Shown: positions 55,207-64,000 of the stretch, one piece after another
Layout of the letters: each line of letters opens with the position of its first letter
How positions within the stretch are numbered: the stretch's first letter is position 1
NCBI RefSeq assembly: GCF_001499655.1
Contig: NZ_LN879502.1
Span: 620,001 to 684,000, forward strand
Source: Candidatus Protochlamydia naegleriophila
GTDB taxonomy: Bacteria; Chlamydiota; Chlamydiia; Chlamydiales; Parachlamydiaceae
DNA length: 64,000 nucleotides
Direction of reading: 5' to 3'
Notes under the pieces: model-generated
Database searches by the model: none
What the model was told of the DNA's origin: nothing
What the model saw: the letters and a program-made list of their open reading frames with translations, nothing else
Program-made: the position numbers and the translations under genes

Positions 55207-55743
55207 ATGGTCATAGATGCGATTTCGAATCAGATTCAATCTTATTATGCGAGTCTGCCAAGCAATACAGGAGCTGCCGCTTGCCGCAGCGCTTTGTACA
55301 CGTTTACCGCGGCTTTATTGACCGCTAATTCATGGGAACAAGCCCAGTTTAACCAGCCCTTGCGCATGGGAGTGATAGCCGCGCTGGCTTCAGTGATTCA
55401 TGCTTTAATCGTGCCTCTGTTTAATCGGCTGTTTGGACATGGTGAGGTTAGGTGGTATCAAGAGGGGCTAAAGCTTGCCATCAATTTAACGATTATCCAG
55501 GCATTTTTTAAAACAAGCGCGATGCTGAAAATCGATTGTATGAGTCGCCTTGTATTTCACAAACGGCCTCTCTATGTTTTTTCATCGACGATGCTCTCCT
55601 TTGCAGGCGATTTGTCGACACTGATTCTTAATTGGACTGTTGGTTGGAAAGATGAAGCATTTCCAGAACTCTACAAGCAGTGGCTAAGGAAAAGAGGCGT
55701 GGATTTTAATGCGCGATCGAATGCCACCTTTCTTGTCATGTGA
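55207..55743 (+). CDS. Small membrane protein, paralogue 2 of a tandem pair
   Basis: 178 residues, related throughout to the preceding gene (CRSALYTFTAALL, AALASVIHALIVPLFNRLF, EVRWYQEGLKLAINL, ending RSNATFLVM). The two copies have diverged considerably, so the duplication is old. The ribosome site is weak (GGTGCATAC). Function unknown. Confidence 0.7.
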   Translation: MVIDAISNQIQSYYASLPSNTGAAACRSALYTFTAALLTANSWEQAQFNQPLRMGVIAALASVIHALIVPLFNRLFGHGEVRWYQEGLKLAINLTIIQAFFKTSAMLKIDCMSRLVFHKRPLYVFSSTMLSFAGDLSTLILNWTVGWKDEAFPELYKQWLRKRGVDFNARSNATFLVM

Positions 55744-55761
55744 TCGAAAGATTGCCATAAT

Positions 55762-56091
55762 TTAAAATTTACAGGCTTCGTCTTTGGAAGAGTAGAAGTG
55801 GAATAGTTTGACGAGCCCCGTGATTTCAAACAGCTTAATGACTTTGTGTTTTAAGCCATAAATATGCAGATTATCTTTATCCTCTAAAGCCTTGTAAATT
55901 CCAATCAGTGCGCTCAGCCCGCTCGAGTCAATCGTTTCGATTTCAGACAAGTCGAGCAGAAGCCGTTCTTTACCCGATCCAATGTTTTCAATGACCTGAT
56001 TCTTAAATTCATTGGAAACAGTGATGTCGAGAGTGGAAGTGGTGAGCTTTAAGTATAAGACGTCACCCAAAATTTCTTTTTCTATTTTCAT
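55762..56091 (-). CDS. STAS-domain anti-sigma factor antagonist
   Basis: 109 residues from ATG 56091 (AAGGA 5 bases upstream). Single STAS domain: LLLDLSEIETIDSSGLSALIGI carries the phosphorylatable serine (Ser56 or Ser57) of SpoIIAA/RsbV-type proteins. Such proteins bind anti-sigma or sensor kinases in partner-switching systems. No kinase or sigma gene is adjacent. An upstream frame to 56232 exists but lacks a good start. Confidence 0.85.
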   Translation of the reverse strand: MKIEKEILGDVLYLKLTTSTLDITVSNEFKNQVIENIGSGKERLLLDLSEIETIDSSGLSALIGIYKALEDKDNLHIYGLKHKVIKLFEITGLVKLFHFYSSKDEACKF

Positions 56092-56416
56092 GTGTTCCTT
56101 GTTAGACAAGTTATCATTGCTTAACAGAAGATCTATTAATGAATCTGAAAATTGAGCTCTTATAATGCGTTGATCGTTTAATATTAGTAAGTTGAGTTTT
56201 AAGGCTAATAGACCTTTTAGCGTGGCTGGCATTTAAGCGCAGAGTAGCAATTTGTGATTAAAATGAAAACGTAATTGAATGATTTTGCGTTGAGCAGGCT
56301 CATGCCTATTTTTTTTTTATACTGAAAACTTTTTTGTTTATAATTTAGGTTTGTTAAAATTTGTTTATATTAATATTTGTTTATATTAATATTGTTTGTA
56401 TTAATAAGGTTTTGTT

Positions 56417-57211
56417 GTGCAAGTGACTGGTTTTGTAAATGGAATAATGGTCAATAGTACCGATCATCCTATGGGATTAGACAACGATTTAGAGAATGAT
56501 CATTCTATGGGGCTGGCCGAAAATAGTGGTGAATCATTTGATCCCTTGGATGGAATCTTAGAGCGCTATGGCGATGCCTTGTCATACGGTAGATTAAAGA
56601 TTAGGCGCCTTAAAGCTAAGGATCTTATTTCTTATAAAAACCATCCCTTTAAGACTCAGGATCCTCTTAAGAATTTATTTGATAGAATTGATGACATTGC
56701 AAGCGATTATTTAGACGAAGCTTGGGACATTGCAAAAGAATCCTTTAAGTCAAAAGAAAGTCTGACAAGATATATTGTGATAAAGAATAAGAGTTTAAAA
56801 ATTTTTGAAGGCTATATCGAATATTGGCTTGATTCTAGAACTCAGACTGTTCATCCGTCGATACTAGCTGTCGATCCCTCTTATGAGCGCCGGGGGCATG
56901 CTACTTTACTCATGTCTTTGGCAATCGAAGAGGCCCTTGCTAAAGGATGTAAAAAATTAACTGTCAATTCGACAACTTCGGGTGTTCCTTTTTATGTCAA
57001 ATTTGGCTGTATTCCAAAGAAAGTCACACTTGACGAGTGGAAATGTCTAGACTTTAAACAAAGATGTGAGCCTTTGCTCACAAGTGAGAAGGCTATTAAT
57101 TTTGAACTTAGTTTCAGTGATGAAAAGATTCAACACGATATTAAAGGTCGGGCCTGGCGCATACTGGATTCTTACTACTTCAACAATCTACATAGCTGCA
57201 GCCAAATCTAA
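56417..57211 (+). CDS. GNAT N-acetyltransferase with extended N-terminus
   Basis: 264 residues from a GTG with AAGG 7 bases upstream; ATG 56447 is the alternative. The acetyl-CoA binding block lies near residues 150-170 (LAVDPSYERRGHATLLM, with RRGHAT as the R/QxxGxA signature) and is followed by AIEEALAKGCKKLTVNST and FYVKFGC. The first 70 residues are unrelated to GNAT. The acceptor is unknown. Local DNA is AT-rich, fitting an accessory gene. Confidence 0.75.
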   Translation: MQVTGFVNGIMVNSTDHPMGLDNDLENDHSMGLAENSGESFDPLDGILERYGDALSYGRLKIRRLKAKDLISYKNHPFKTQDPLKNLFDRIDDIASDYLDEAWDIAKESFKSKESLTRYIVIKNKSLKIFEGYIEYWLDSRTQTVHPSILAVDPSYERRGHATLLMSLAIEEALAKGCKKLTVNSTTSGVPFYVKFGCIPKKVTLDEWKCLDFKQRCEPLLTSEKAINFELSFSDEKIQHDIKGRAWRILDSYYFNNLHSCSQI

Positions 57212-57333
57212 TAGTGGGCAAGGCTATGAAACTCTATTAAAAGCAAGAGAAGCCGCTTACTGGACGCAATCAACGCCTTTTAGTCTCTAAATATGAGAGT
57301 TCTATTTATCCTTCTAGCAGTTCTACCGGTACT

Positions 57334-57906
57334 TTAGTCTGCCGTACCGTCGATCTCATCTTTAAAACGGCGGCTTGCCTGAAATTGCTCGATCACTGGC
57401 TCTCCCTCATCTTGCATCAAATCGAATATTTGGCAATAAGAGGGAGGGAGCATTTTAATACTGAGATTGAGATCTTTCGATTCTTGAATGACGTATTGCA
57501 GAACCTTTTGGTCCCAAATATCGAGATTTTCAAAGCAGCAAGCTATCCAGCGCTCGACGAGCTCAAACGTTTTTGGATTGTTGGCAAAGTAAAGGGTGCT
57601 GCTGATGAGCTCTTTATTATGCCAATAAAAAACGGCTAAATCAAAATCGGCCTTGTCGAAGAGGGCTGGGTATTGTTGGACTCTCGCATCGGCGTCTAAA
57701 TACAAAATATCCCTTGGATAGTGGCGGATGAGCATCTGCTTAATAAAATAGGCCTTATATTGGGTGTTGGCCTGCCAGCTTCCTTGGGTTGGAATGCCGA
57801 CCAGGTCCATGGGCAGGTTAAAGCATTTTAAACTGGCTGCTAAGTTCTGAATTTCTTCGGCATAGCTTGTTTGCTCTGTATAATACCCTACCACAGTATA
57901 GGCCAT
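57334..57906 (-). CDS. Small DXD glycosyltransferase-like protein
   Basis: 190 residues. The nucleotide-sugar/metal site is visible as ILYLDADARV, preceded by KAYFIKQMLIRHYPRD; this matches GT-A transferases of the DUF273/nucleotide-diphospho-sugar type. A Trp/Asp-containing acceptor region (ENLDIWDQKVLQYVI) follows. It is shorter than usual enzymes, so it may be minimal. It starts 9 bases after ftsY ends. Confidence 0.72.
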   Translation of the reverse strand: MAYTVVGYYTEQTSYAEEIQNLAASLKCFNLPMDLVGIPTQGSWQANTQYKAYFIKQMLIRHYPRDILYLDADARVQQYPALFDKADFDLAVFYWHNKELISSTLYFANNPKTFELVERWIACCFENLDIWDQKVLQYVIQESKDLNLSIKMLPPSYCQIFDLMQDEGEPVIEQFQASRRFKDEIDGTAD

Positions 57907-57915
57907 AAAATCCCC

Positions 57916-58845
57916 TTATTCAAACAGATTGGATACAAAGGCTTGTGCATCGAAAGGTTGCAGGTCGTCGGCACCCTCTCCTGTCCCAATAAACTTCACT
58001 GGAATGCCAAGTTCGCGTTGAATGGCAACGACAATACCGCCTTTGGCCGTTCCATCTAATTTAGTTAAAATGAGTCCTGTAATGGGCGTAAATTTATGGA
58101 AGTGCTTCGCCTGTTCGATGGCGTTTTGCCCCGTCGTTGCGTCTAAAACAAGTAATGTTTCATGCGGTCCGCCGATCGAAGCTTTTTGACAGGAGCGTTT
58201 AATTTTTTCCAATTCTTGCATGAGCGGTGTTTTAGTGTGGAGGCGTCCCGCTGTATCGATGAGGACGACGTCGCATTGGCGCGCTTTGGCTGCCTGGATG
58301 GAGTCGAAGGCAACGGCTGCAGGATCGCTTTTGGGGTTTCCCTTGACAATGTCGATGTGGAGCTTGTGGGCCCACATTTCGAGTTGTTCGATTGCAGCAG
58401 CGCGGAAGGTGTCGGCTGCACCCACTAAGACTTTTTTTCCATTTTGATGAAAGAGATTGGCTAATTTGGCAACCGATGTTGTTTTGCCGTTGCCGTTTAC
58501 ACCTACGATTAAAATGACTTGGGGGAGCTGTTCTGGATTAGCGTCAGCTAATTGCGTCGGATATTGATTGAGCAAAGAGACCAGGTGAGTGCGCAAGGCA
58601 GCCAAGTAGTCGGTTGTTTTGAGCGTAGGATTTTCACGATGCATGTCGCGAACTTTTTGGGTCAGCTCAGAAGCAGTCTTGACGCCGAAATCGGCCTCAT
58701 ACAGCGCTTGTTCAAGCTGTTCGAGCGTGTTTTCGTCGATTTTGCCTTGAAAAAGAGCTGTAAGCTTTTCGCCAAGGAGCGAGCGAGCGCGCGAAAGTGC
58801 CGATTTGACTTTGGCGTAACCTGATTTTAAAAATTGCAATACCAT
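57916..58845 (-). CDS. ftsY: Signal recognition particle receptor FtsY
   Basis: 309 residues, NG domains without the long acidic A domain, as in many bacteria. It docks SRP-ribosome complexes at the membrane. G1 reads GVNGNGKTTSVAKLA, DTAGRLHT is G3, LTKLDGTAKGG is G4 and the C-terminus has FIGTGEGADDLQPF. It is divergent from sucC about 200 bases away, the same relation as in Chlamydia trachomatis (CT820-821, from memory). Confidence 0.95.
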   Translation of the reverse strand: MVLQFLKSGYAKVKSALSRARSLLGEKLTALFQGKIDENTLEQLEQALYEADFGVKTASELTQKVRDMHRENPTLKTTDYLAALRTHLVSLLNQYPTQLADANPEQLPQVILIVGVNGNGKTTSVAKLANLFHQNGKKVLVGAADTFRAAAIEQLEMWAHKLHIDIVKGNPKSDPAAVAFDSIQAAKARQCDVVLIDTAGRLHTKTPLMQELEKIKRSCQKASIGGPHETLLVLDATTGQNAIEQAKHFHKFTPITGLILTKLDGTAKGGIVVAIQRELGIPVKFIGTGEGADDLQPFDAQAFVSNLFE

Positions 58846-59053
58846 GCTATTGATTATCCTTTTCGCTGGCTTCCAATGGAGTGAAGAAAATTAAAAATTT
58901 AGATTTCATAGCGCAATTGAAAAGTAGGTTTTCGGCAAGCGGAAGCCAATATTTCAGCCATTTATATATACTACTTTTTTAGAATACTTTAAAAAAAGCT
59001 TAGCACATAAAAAGAAAAAAGGTGAAGATCTTATTCAAACTGGCAGGTTAATA

Positions 59054-60214
59054 ATGAATACACATGAGTATCAAGCCAAACAGGTTCTTCAAAGGTATGG
59101 GATTCCCGTACCAGATTTCTATGTTGTATCTTCCATCGATGAGGTCGAGGCTCTTGTGCAGTCCCATCACCTTGAATCCGTAATTATCAAAGTGCAAGTC
59201 CATGCAGGCGGTAGGGGAAAAGCTGGTGGAGTAAAGTTGGCAAATAGCCCACAAGCTATTTTGCAAACGGTAAAAGAGCTTTTAGGTAAAAAAATAATCA
59301 ATGAGCAAACAGGGCCAGAGGGGATGGTAGCTCATCAGGTGCTGATTTCTCCAGCGGTTTCCATTGCCAAGGAATTCTATTTAGGGGTGACAGTCAGTAG
59401 AGAGCGTGCAAGAAGCGTATTGATCGCCTCGCCTGTCGGGGGAATGGATATCGAACACGTTGCTCATTCGCAGCCAGATCAAGTACTTGTTCTTCCGATC
59501 CCATTTGAGGGCGAGTTTCGCTCCTACCATTTACAGCGCATTGCAAAATTTATGGGATGGAAGGAGGGGCAAGCTAAGCAAGGGATTGCAATCGTCACAG
59601 CACTCGTCAAAGCCTTTCAAGAAACAGATGCCTCGTTATTGGAAATCAATCCGCTTGTGGAGACTAAAGAGGGAGAGTTTCTTGCTTTGGATGCAAAGCT
59701 GTCGGTCGACGACAATGCCCTTTTCCGTCAACCGGAGATAAAAGCTTGGTTTGATCCAAGCCAAGTATCTGCTAATGAAGCGCGGGCCCAAGAGCATGAA
59801 CTGGCTTATGTTGCTTTAGATGGTGAAATTGGATGCATGGTAAATGGAGCGGGATTAGCCATGGCAACAATGGATCTTATACAGTATCATGGCGGCCATC
59901 CTGCCAATTTTTTAGATGTCGGGGGCGGCGCCTCCCAAGAAAAAGTAGCCGAAGGCTTTCGCATTATTCTCTCAGATCCAAAGGTAAAAGCTATTTTAAT
60001 CAATATCTTTGGAGGAATCATGAACTGCGAAACGCTGGCCTCTGGCATTATTGAAGCCGCCAAAGGGATGCAGATCCATGTTCCTTTGATTGTGCGCATG
60101 GAGGGAACAAACGTGGAAAAAGGAAAGCAACTCCTTCATGATTCGGGCTTGCATATTTTAATCGCCAAAGATTTAACAGAAGCTGCTGAACAGGCAGTTA
60201 ATTTAGCAAAGTAA
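59054..60214 (+). CDS. sucC: Succinyl-CoA synthetase beta subunit
   Basis: 386 residues. With SucD it converts succinyl-CoA to succinate, forming ATP or GTP. MNTHEYQAKQVLQRYGI opens the ATP-grasp fold, VHAGGRGKAGGVKL is the nucleotide loop, LEINPLVET the metal site and GGIMNCETLASGI the CoA-side loop. sucD follows after 28 bases. Confidence 0.97.
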   Translation: MNTHEYQAKQVLQRYGIPVPDFYVVSSIDEVEALVQSHHLESVIIKVQVHAGGRGKAGGVKLANSPQAILQTVKELLGKKIINEQTGPEGMVAHQVLISPAVSIAKEFYLGVTVSRERARSVLIASPVGGMDIEHVAHSQPDQVLVLPIPFEGEFRSYHLQRIAKFMGWKEGQAKQGIAIVTALVKAFQETDASLLEINPLVETKEGEFLALDAKLSVDDNALFRQPEIKAWFDPSQVSANEARAQEHELAYVALDGEIGCMVNGAGLAMATMDLIQYHGGHPANFLDVGGGASQEKVAEGFRIILSDPKVKAILINIFGGIMNCETLASGIIEAAKGMQIHVPLIVRMEGTNVEKGKQLLHDSGLHILIAKDLTEAAEQAVNLAK

Positions 60215-60242
60215 GATAGCTTCTTAAGTAGGACAAAGACGC

Positions 60243-61130
60243 ATGGCTATTTTAGTCAATCAGCATACACGCATTATTACTCAAGGCATTACAGGCAAGG
60301 CTGGGCGCTTTCATACTGAGCAAGGGATGCTTTACGCTCCTACCTATTTTGGAGGAGTCACTCCCGGAAAAGGAGGGGGCGAGATTTTGGGGCTTCCCAT
60401 TTTTGATACGGTTTGGGAGGCTAAACAGGCAACCCAGTGCAATGCTTCCCTTATTTTTGTGCCTCCTCCATTTGCTAAAGATGCTATTTTAGAGGCGGAA
60501 GAGGCCGGCATAGAGCTCATTGTCTGCATTACAGAAGGGATTCCCATCCGCGATATGCTCAAAGTAAGCCAGATCATGCGAGCAAGCAAGACAAGCCGCC
60601 TCGTTGGTCCCAACTGTCCTGGAGTAATCACTCCTGGAGAGTGCAAAATGGGCATAATGCCTGGCTATATTCATCGAAAAGGGGACATTGGCATCGTTTC
60701 ACGCTCAGGTACGCTTACATATGAAGCTGTTTGGCAGACCACGTCGCTTGGGCTTGGCCAATCGACTTGCGTCGGAATTGGAGGAGACCCTCTCAATGGA
60801 ACAAACTTTATTGATATTCTCTATCTGTTTGAAAAAGACCCAGAAACTAAAGCTATTTTATTGATCGGGGAAATCGGCGGAAGTGCAGAAGAAGAAGCGG
60901 CAGAATGGATCAAACAGCACAGCACAAAGCCTGTTGCTGCATTTATAGCAGGGCAGACAGCGCCATCTGGTAGGCGTATGGGGCATGCAGGGGCCATTGT
61001 TTCTGGCAACCAAGGGACAGCTTCTAGCAAGATTTCTGCCCTAAAAGATGCTGGAGTTGTTGTAGCTGATACTCCGGCCGAGATGGGGCTTGCCATTCAA
61101 AAAGCTTTACAACTATGTGACTTGACATGA
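60243..61130 (+). CDS. sucD: Succinyl-CoA synthetase alpha subunit
   Basis: 295 residues. The phosphohistidine lies in [12 protein letters not shown], the CoA domain starts with [16 protein letters not shown] and GIGGDPLNG is conserved. The downstream M50 gene overlaps its end by 4 bases (ATGA), so they are coupled. Confidence 0.97.
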   Translation: MAILVNQHTRIITQGITGKAGRFHTEQGMLYAPTYFGGVTPGKGGGEILGLPIFDTVWEAKQATQCNASLIFVPPPFAKDAILEAEEAGIELIVCITEGIPIRDMLKVSQIMRASKTSRLVGPNCPGVITPGECKMGIMPGYIHRKGDIGIVSRSGTLTYEAVWQTTSLGLGQSTCVGIGGDPLNGTNFIDILYLFEKDPETKAILLIGEIGGSAEEEAAEWIKQHSTKPVAAFIAGQTAPSGRRMGHAGAIVSGNQGTASSKISALKDAGVVVADTPAEMGLAIQKALQLCDLT

Positions 61131-62275
61131 TTTCCATTCCAGGGCGTATACCCATCCACATTTTTCCATTTTTCTGGGTCTTGATTGCGATGATTGGATG
61201 GCTTAATAGCCAATCATTACTCGGCACAAGCATCTGGTCAGTTGTCATTTTGATTTCGGTACTCATTCATGAGTATGGGCATGCCTTAACAGCCTTGGCC
61301 TTTGGGCAAGAGTCTGAAATTAATTTAGTGGGCCTCGGAGGAGTTACTAAAAGGCGCGGAAAGACGCTTGCGAAATGGCAAGAATTTTTGGTCGTCTTGA
61401 ACGGCCCGCTAGCTGGTTTGGGGTTGTTTTTTTTAACCTACTGGCTCTTCCCGCATGTAGTAAAAGAGAAAATGCCTCTTTTACGATATGCTATGGAAGT
61501 TGCCATCAACGTCAATTTATTCTGGACTCTTCTAAATCTTTTGCCAGTCCTTCCATTGGACGGCGGGCATCTCTTGCGTATTTTGCTGGAAGGCATATTT
61601 GGATTCAACGGTTTAAAAATCGCCTTTATTTTAAGCATTGTCTTAGCCTGTTTGCTTAGCCTTTACTTTTTTATTTCTCAGCAATTTTTTGTGGGAGCTC
61701 TATTTTTAATGATGGGTTTCGAAAGCTATCGCTCCTGGACAGAGATTAGTAAGATGACTCCACATGATAACGACAGCCATTTGCAAACGTTGCTGAAAGA
61801 GGCTATAGAAGAGTTAAGAGTTGGTCGGCAAAACGACGCGCTGGCAAAATTTATTACGATAAGAGAACAGGTCAGTAAAGGGGTCATTTACTTGACGGCT
61901 ACACAATATATGGCGCGTATTCTTGCCGAACAAGGACACTACAAGCAAGCATATGAATGGCTCATGTCCATTAAAAGGCATCTTTCAACCGATTATTTAG
62001 AAATGCTTCAACAGCTAGCTTTTCGATTGCAAGAGTGGGAAATAGCAACTGAAATTGGTAACGAAATTTATCAGCAAGATCAATCAAGCGATATCGCCCT
62101 TATCAATGCCCTATCTTATGCAATCATGGGACAGGCAAGGCCAGCTGTTGGTTGGCTGCGTTGCGCCGTCCAGTCGGGATTGACTAATCTTGCTTCGATT
62201 GTTCGCAAACGAGAGTTCGATGCGATTCGCCATACGCCTGAATTTGAAGCGTGGCTAAAAAGTCAGCAGCTATAA
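61127..62275 (+). CDS. M50 (site-2-type) membrane metallopeptidase with C-terminal helical domain
   Basis: 382 residues. The zinc motif HEYGHAL near 46 and the second motif [12 protein letters not shown] near 142 with an Asp ligand define an intramembrane M50 protease of the SpoIVFB/rhomboid-like S2P group. The C-terminal 190 residues (from about 215) are helical and TPR-like ([16 protein letters not shown]). Target proteins are unknown; it may release a membrane-bound regulator. It overlaps sucD by 4 bases. Confidence 0.85.
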   Translation: MISIPGRIPIHIFPFFWVLIAMIGWLNSQSLLGTSIWSVVILISVLIHEYGHALTALAFGQESEINLVGLGGVTKRRGKTLAKWQEFLVVLNGPLAGLGLFFLTYWLFPHVVKEKMPLLRYAMEVAINVNLFWTLLNLLPVLPLDGGHLLRILLEGIFGFNGLKIAFILSIVLACLLSLYFFISQQFFVGALFLMMGFESYRSWTEISKMTPHDNDSHLQTLLKEAIEELRVGRQNDALAKFITIREQVSKGVIYLTATQYMARILAEQGHYKQAYEWLMSIKRHLSTDYLEMLQQLAFRLQEWEIATEIGNEIYQQDQSSDIALINALSYAIMGQARPAVGWLRCAVQSGLTNLASIVRKREFDAIRHTPEFEAWLKSQQL

Positions 62276-62283
62276 CGTTAAAT

Positions 62284-62333
62284 CCCCCGATTGTGTGTGT
62301 AAAATCCGCGGCCGCGGAATGCACAATCAGGGG
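62284..62333. terminator. Long hairpin between convergent genes, with nested palindrome
   Basis: CCCCCGATTGTG (62284-62295) and CACAATCAGGGG (62322-62333) pair with one mismatch, and the loop contains the perfect palindrome CCGCGGCCGCGG (62306-62317). It lies 9 bases after the M50 gene stop and 41 bases past the opposing gene's stop. The GC-rich centre stands out from its surroundings. Confidence 0.6.
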
Positions 62334-62374
62334 TAACAATGCTGCAAAGTGGAAAGTCTGCTCGCGGCACGATC

Positions 62375-62986
62375 TTAAGATTGGGCAGAACTTGCTGCTA
62401 CCTCTTCCAAGTCGAATGATTGAATGAACTGCTGTAAATCCGCTTCATTAAATTGATTTTTAGATGACAGATAGAAAAGGGTGTATAGGGTATGTTCTTT
62501 AACTGTTGCAATTCCCTTTAAAATTCTTGTGCCGTGCCGGTCCTGATAAGAAAATTGAAATGATAAGGCGGGCTTGCCTTTGAATTTATTATTACTGGAA
62601 GAAAACGTCTGGTTGCGGCGAAAGAGTTGTGGAGAATAAAACAGGCGGGGAACGAGATGCGTCTCGAACGTCTGCTTGAACGCTGCTTCTTCCAGAATGT
62701 GTTCGTTGACAGACGGAAGGGCAAGAGCACTTAAAAGAAAGACGCCTGTTTTTGTGGAACTTGAAAAAAGATGTAAGTGGCCTTGCGCGGGAGTATTTTT
62801 AAAAGGGATGTCGAATGTCATTTCGATGGCTTTATGAGGAAATGAGGCTTTCATGTGGTCGACAGGGTCAAGCGTTGTCACCCAATGCCTTGAAGATGGG
62901 GTATCGGCTGCTTCTACCATGGAAACTCCTAATAAATAAGTGGCTAAGGTTAATAGTCCAACTATTTGCTTTCCTAATCTAATCAT
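62375..62986 (-). CDS. Exported hypothetical protein
   Basis: 203 residues from ATG 62986, preceded by TGAGG at 6 bases; a GTG 4 codons upstream is less likely. A signal peptide (LLTLATYLLGVSMVEA) indicates a periplasmic or surface protein. The mature part has conserved-looking YSPQLFRRNQTF and a helical C-terminus, but no family is recognised. It converges on the M50 gene across a strong hairpin. Confidence 0.7.
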   Translation of the reverse strand: MIRLGKQIVGLLTLATYLLGVSMVEAADTPSSRHWVTTLDPVDHMKASFPHKAIEMTFDIPFKNTPAQGHLHLFSSSTKTGVFLLSALALPSVNEHILEEAAFKQTFETHLVPRLFYSPQLFRRNQTFSSSNNKFKGKPALSFQFSYQDRHGTRILKGIATVKEHTLYTLFYLSSKNQFNEADLQQFIQSFDLEEVAASSAQS

Positions 62987-63369
62987 AGCAAACCTCACAT
63001 TAAACGTTTAAAGAAGTTTAAATCAATGCCTAAGAGTTGAGAAGCAGCATCTTAAAATTTTAATGGGAAGATTGCAAACTCAAATAAATTGTTTATTGCT
63101 AATAATCAGTTGGTTGTGAATGGGGGTTTTAGGAGAGGAAAAAAACATTAATTACTTTTTAAATACAAAGAATTTTTATTGCTCTTGGGGAGATGAACGA
63201 CTATACTCGCTTTCTCTGGAGATGATAGAATAAAGAAAAGTGTAAGTGATTAAGCCTTAGGTGTGATTGGTTGATGAAATGGGCGTGGCTGCTGAAACAA
63301 CGAAACCCGAATGATGAGTTCTAAGATAGCATTAAGAGACTTGTCATCGCATTGCATAGCGATATACTC
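62987..63369. other. Gap between divergent genes
   Basis: About 380 AT-rich bases holding the promoters of the exported hypothetical and the patatin-like gene. No other feature is seen. Confidence 0.4.
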
Positions 63370-64000
63370 ATGACTGTTTTTGATTTTTTTCTTTTGGATG
63401 GTCCTTGTTCGAGGCGTTTTTTTCATGCATTTTTTTTGTTGGGTTTATTGGCCGTATTCTTAACGGGCTGTGAAACCAAGTTTGATTTGCCTGATACTCC
63501 CAGTCCGGTTCCTGAGTGCAGTCCTCCTTCTGAGGTGCGTTTAGCGCTTGTTTTGGGTGGCGGAGGTGCTCGTGGGATGGCTCATGTTGGTGTTTTAGAG
63601 GAGTTTGAGCGGGCACAGATTCCAATAGATGTCATTATCGGTTGCAGTGCTGGAAGCATTGTGGGCGCGCTATATGCCGATTATCCTCGGGCATGTTATG
63701 TGAAGCAACTACTTAAGCCGTTAAGGAAATGGGATATCTTAGATATTAATGTATGGTGCTGTCGTTATGGCTTTGTGCAAGGAGGATCGCTTAGAAAATT
63801 TCTCAGAAGGAATTTAAAAACACGTTGTTTTGAACAGTTAAGCATTCCGCTGTGTGTTGTAGCAACCGATTTATTGGAAGGGGAATTGATCTGCTTAAAT
63901 TCTGGCCCCATTATCCCTGCAGTTCATGCCTCTGCGGCCGTTCCTTTTGTTTTTACCCCTGTTTTATTGCATGACCGCCTCCTTGTAGATGGAGGTGTGG
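63370..64000 (+). CDS. Patatin-like phospholipase lipoprotein, 3' end outside the window
   Basis: Only the first 210 residues are visible. An N-terminal signal ends in a lipobox (VFLTGCE), so it is probably anchored in a membrane. The oxyanion loop LVLGGGGARGMAHVG near 60 and the nucleophile motif GCSAGS near 91 (GxSxG) define the RssA-like patatin family; the catalytic Asp may be in VDGGV at the window's edge. Phospholipase A activity is expected, possibly in host interaction or membrane remodelling. Confidence 0.85.
   Translation, partial: MTVFDFFLLDGPCSRRFFHAFFLLGLLAVFLTGCETKFDLPDTPSPVPECSPPSEVRLALVLGGGGARGMAHVGVLEEFERAQIPIDVIIGCSAGSIVGALYADYPRACYVKQLLKPLRKWDILDINVWCCRYGFVQGGSLRKFLRRNLKTRCFEQLSIPLCVVATDLLEGELICLNSGPIIPAVHASAAVPFVFTPVLLHDRLLVDGGV

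Noticed and set aside
57066-57290. 74-codon ORF overlapping the GNAT 3' end
   Set aside because: Different frame, no ribosome site and mostly within the GNAT gene; I looked for a frameshifted GNAT extension but the domain is already complete.

Overview
The window reads as a chromosomal segment from an amoeba-associated member of the Chlamydiota (Parachlamydiaceae-like, for example a Protochlamydia relative). I infer this from gene order and gene content, not from a database search. Several blocks match, as I recall them, the order in Chlamydia trachomatis: prfB / GNAT / yebC (CT459-457), M16 peptidase / plastid-type glycerol-3-phosphate acyltransferase / RNase G / DUF177 / rpmF / plsX (CT806-811), pcnB / lpxB (CT410-411), glmM / glmS / tyrP (CT815-817) and ftsY / sucC / sucD (CT820-822). 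Between these lie genes that animal chlamydiae lack and amoeba symbionts tend to carry: amino-acid and folate metabolism, many small exported or membrane proteins, and eukaryotic-like candidate effectors. Base composition looks moderate (GC in the low 40s by eye). I see no rRNA, tRNA, CRISPR array, transposase or phage gene.

Layout. 1-9,800: stress and amino-acid genes: peroxiredoxin, HIT-family protein with an altered triad, YbaK deacylase, threonine/serine dehydratase and a TrmB-type regulator, divergent from a two-gene reverse transsulfuration operon (cystathionine beta-synthase and gamma-lyase), then an ABC exporter, a YcaC-like hydrolase and a DMT exporter. 9,900-16,150: a divergent GTP-cyclohydrolase-II-like gene coupled to a vanadium-haloperoxidase/PAP2-like exported protein, a YopJ-like clan CE candidate effector, a LysR regulator and a divergent MFS transporter. 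16,400-24,300: prfB with its programmed frameshift, GNAT, SprT-like metallopeptidase, yebC, then pabB / small membrane protein / pabC, and a class 3 prolyl-tRNA synthetase.

24,400-33,100: DUF445-like and TerC membrane proteins, an active-looking M16 peptidase, hypothetical proteins including one interrupted by an amber codon, and a second M16-like lipoprotein with a destroyed zinc site. 33,500-39,000: glycerolipid and RNA-processing block (GPAT, rng, DUF177, rpmF, plsX). 39,100-40,300: a pseudogene with two lesions. 40,400-45,850: envelope cluster on the minus strand (DUF374 acyltransferase, lpxB, a separate tandem LAB_N protein, GT2, alpha/beta hydrolase, pcnB). 46,500-51,200: amino-sugar synthesis (glmM, glmS) and an aromatic amino-acid permease. 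51,300-58,000: accessory region with a Gly/His/Tyr-rich exported protein, two inverted-repeat elements, an F-box protein, galE, a tandem pair of membrane-protein paralogues, a stand-alone STAS protein, GNAT and a small glycosyltransferase. 57,900-64,000: ftsY, sucCD, an M50 peptidase, an exported hypothetical and the start of a patatin-like lipoprotein.

Functionally, the window links precursor supply for the envelope (glmM/glmS, lpxB, plsX and GPAT, galE) with translation and RNA turnover (prfB, rpmF, rng, pcnB, proS, ftsY), plus a scatter of host-interaction candidates. The most unusual items are the RibA-like/haloperoxidase-like gene pair, the YopJ-like and F-box effectors, the degenerate M16 lipoprotein, a repeated palindromic terminator-like hairpin, and the two inverted-repeat elements near 51,800-52,060.
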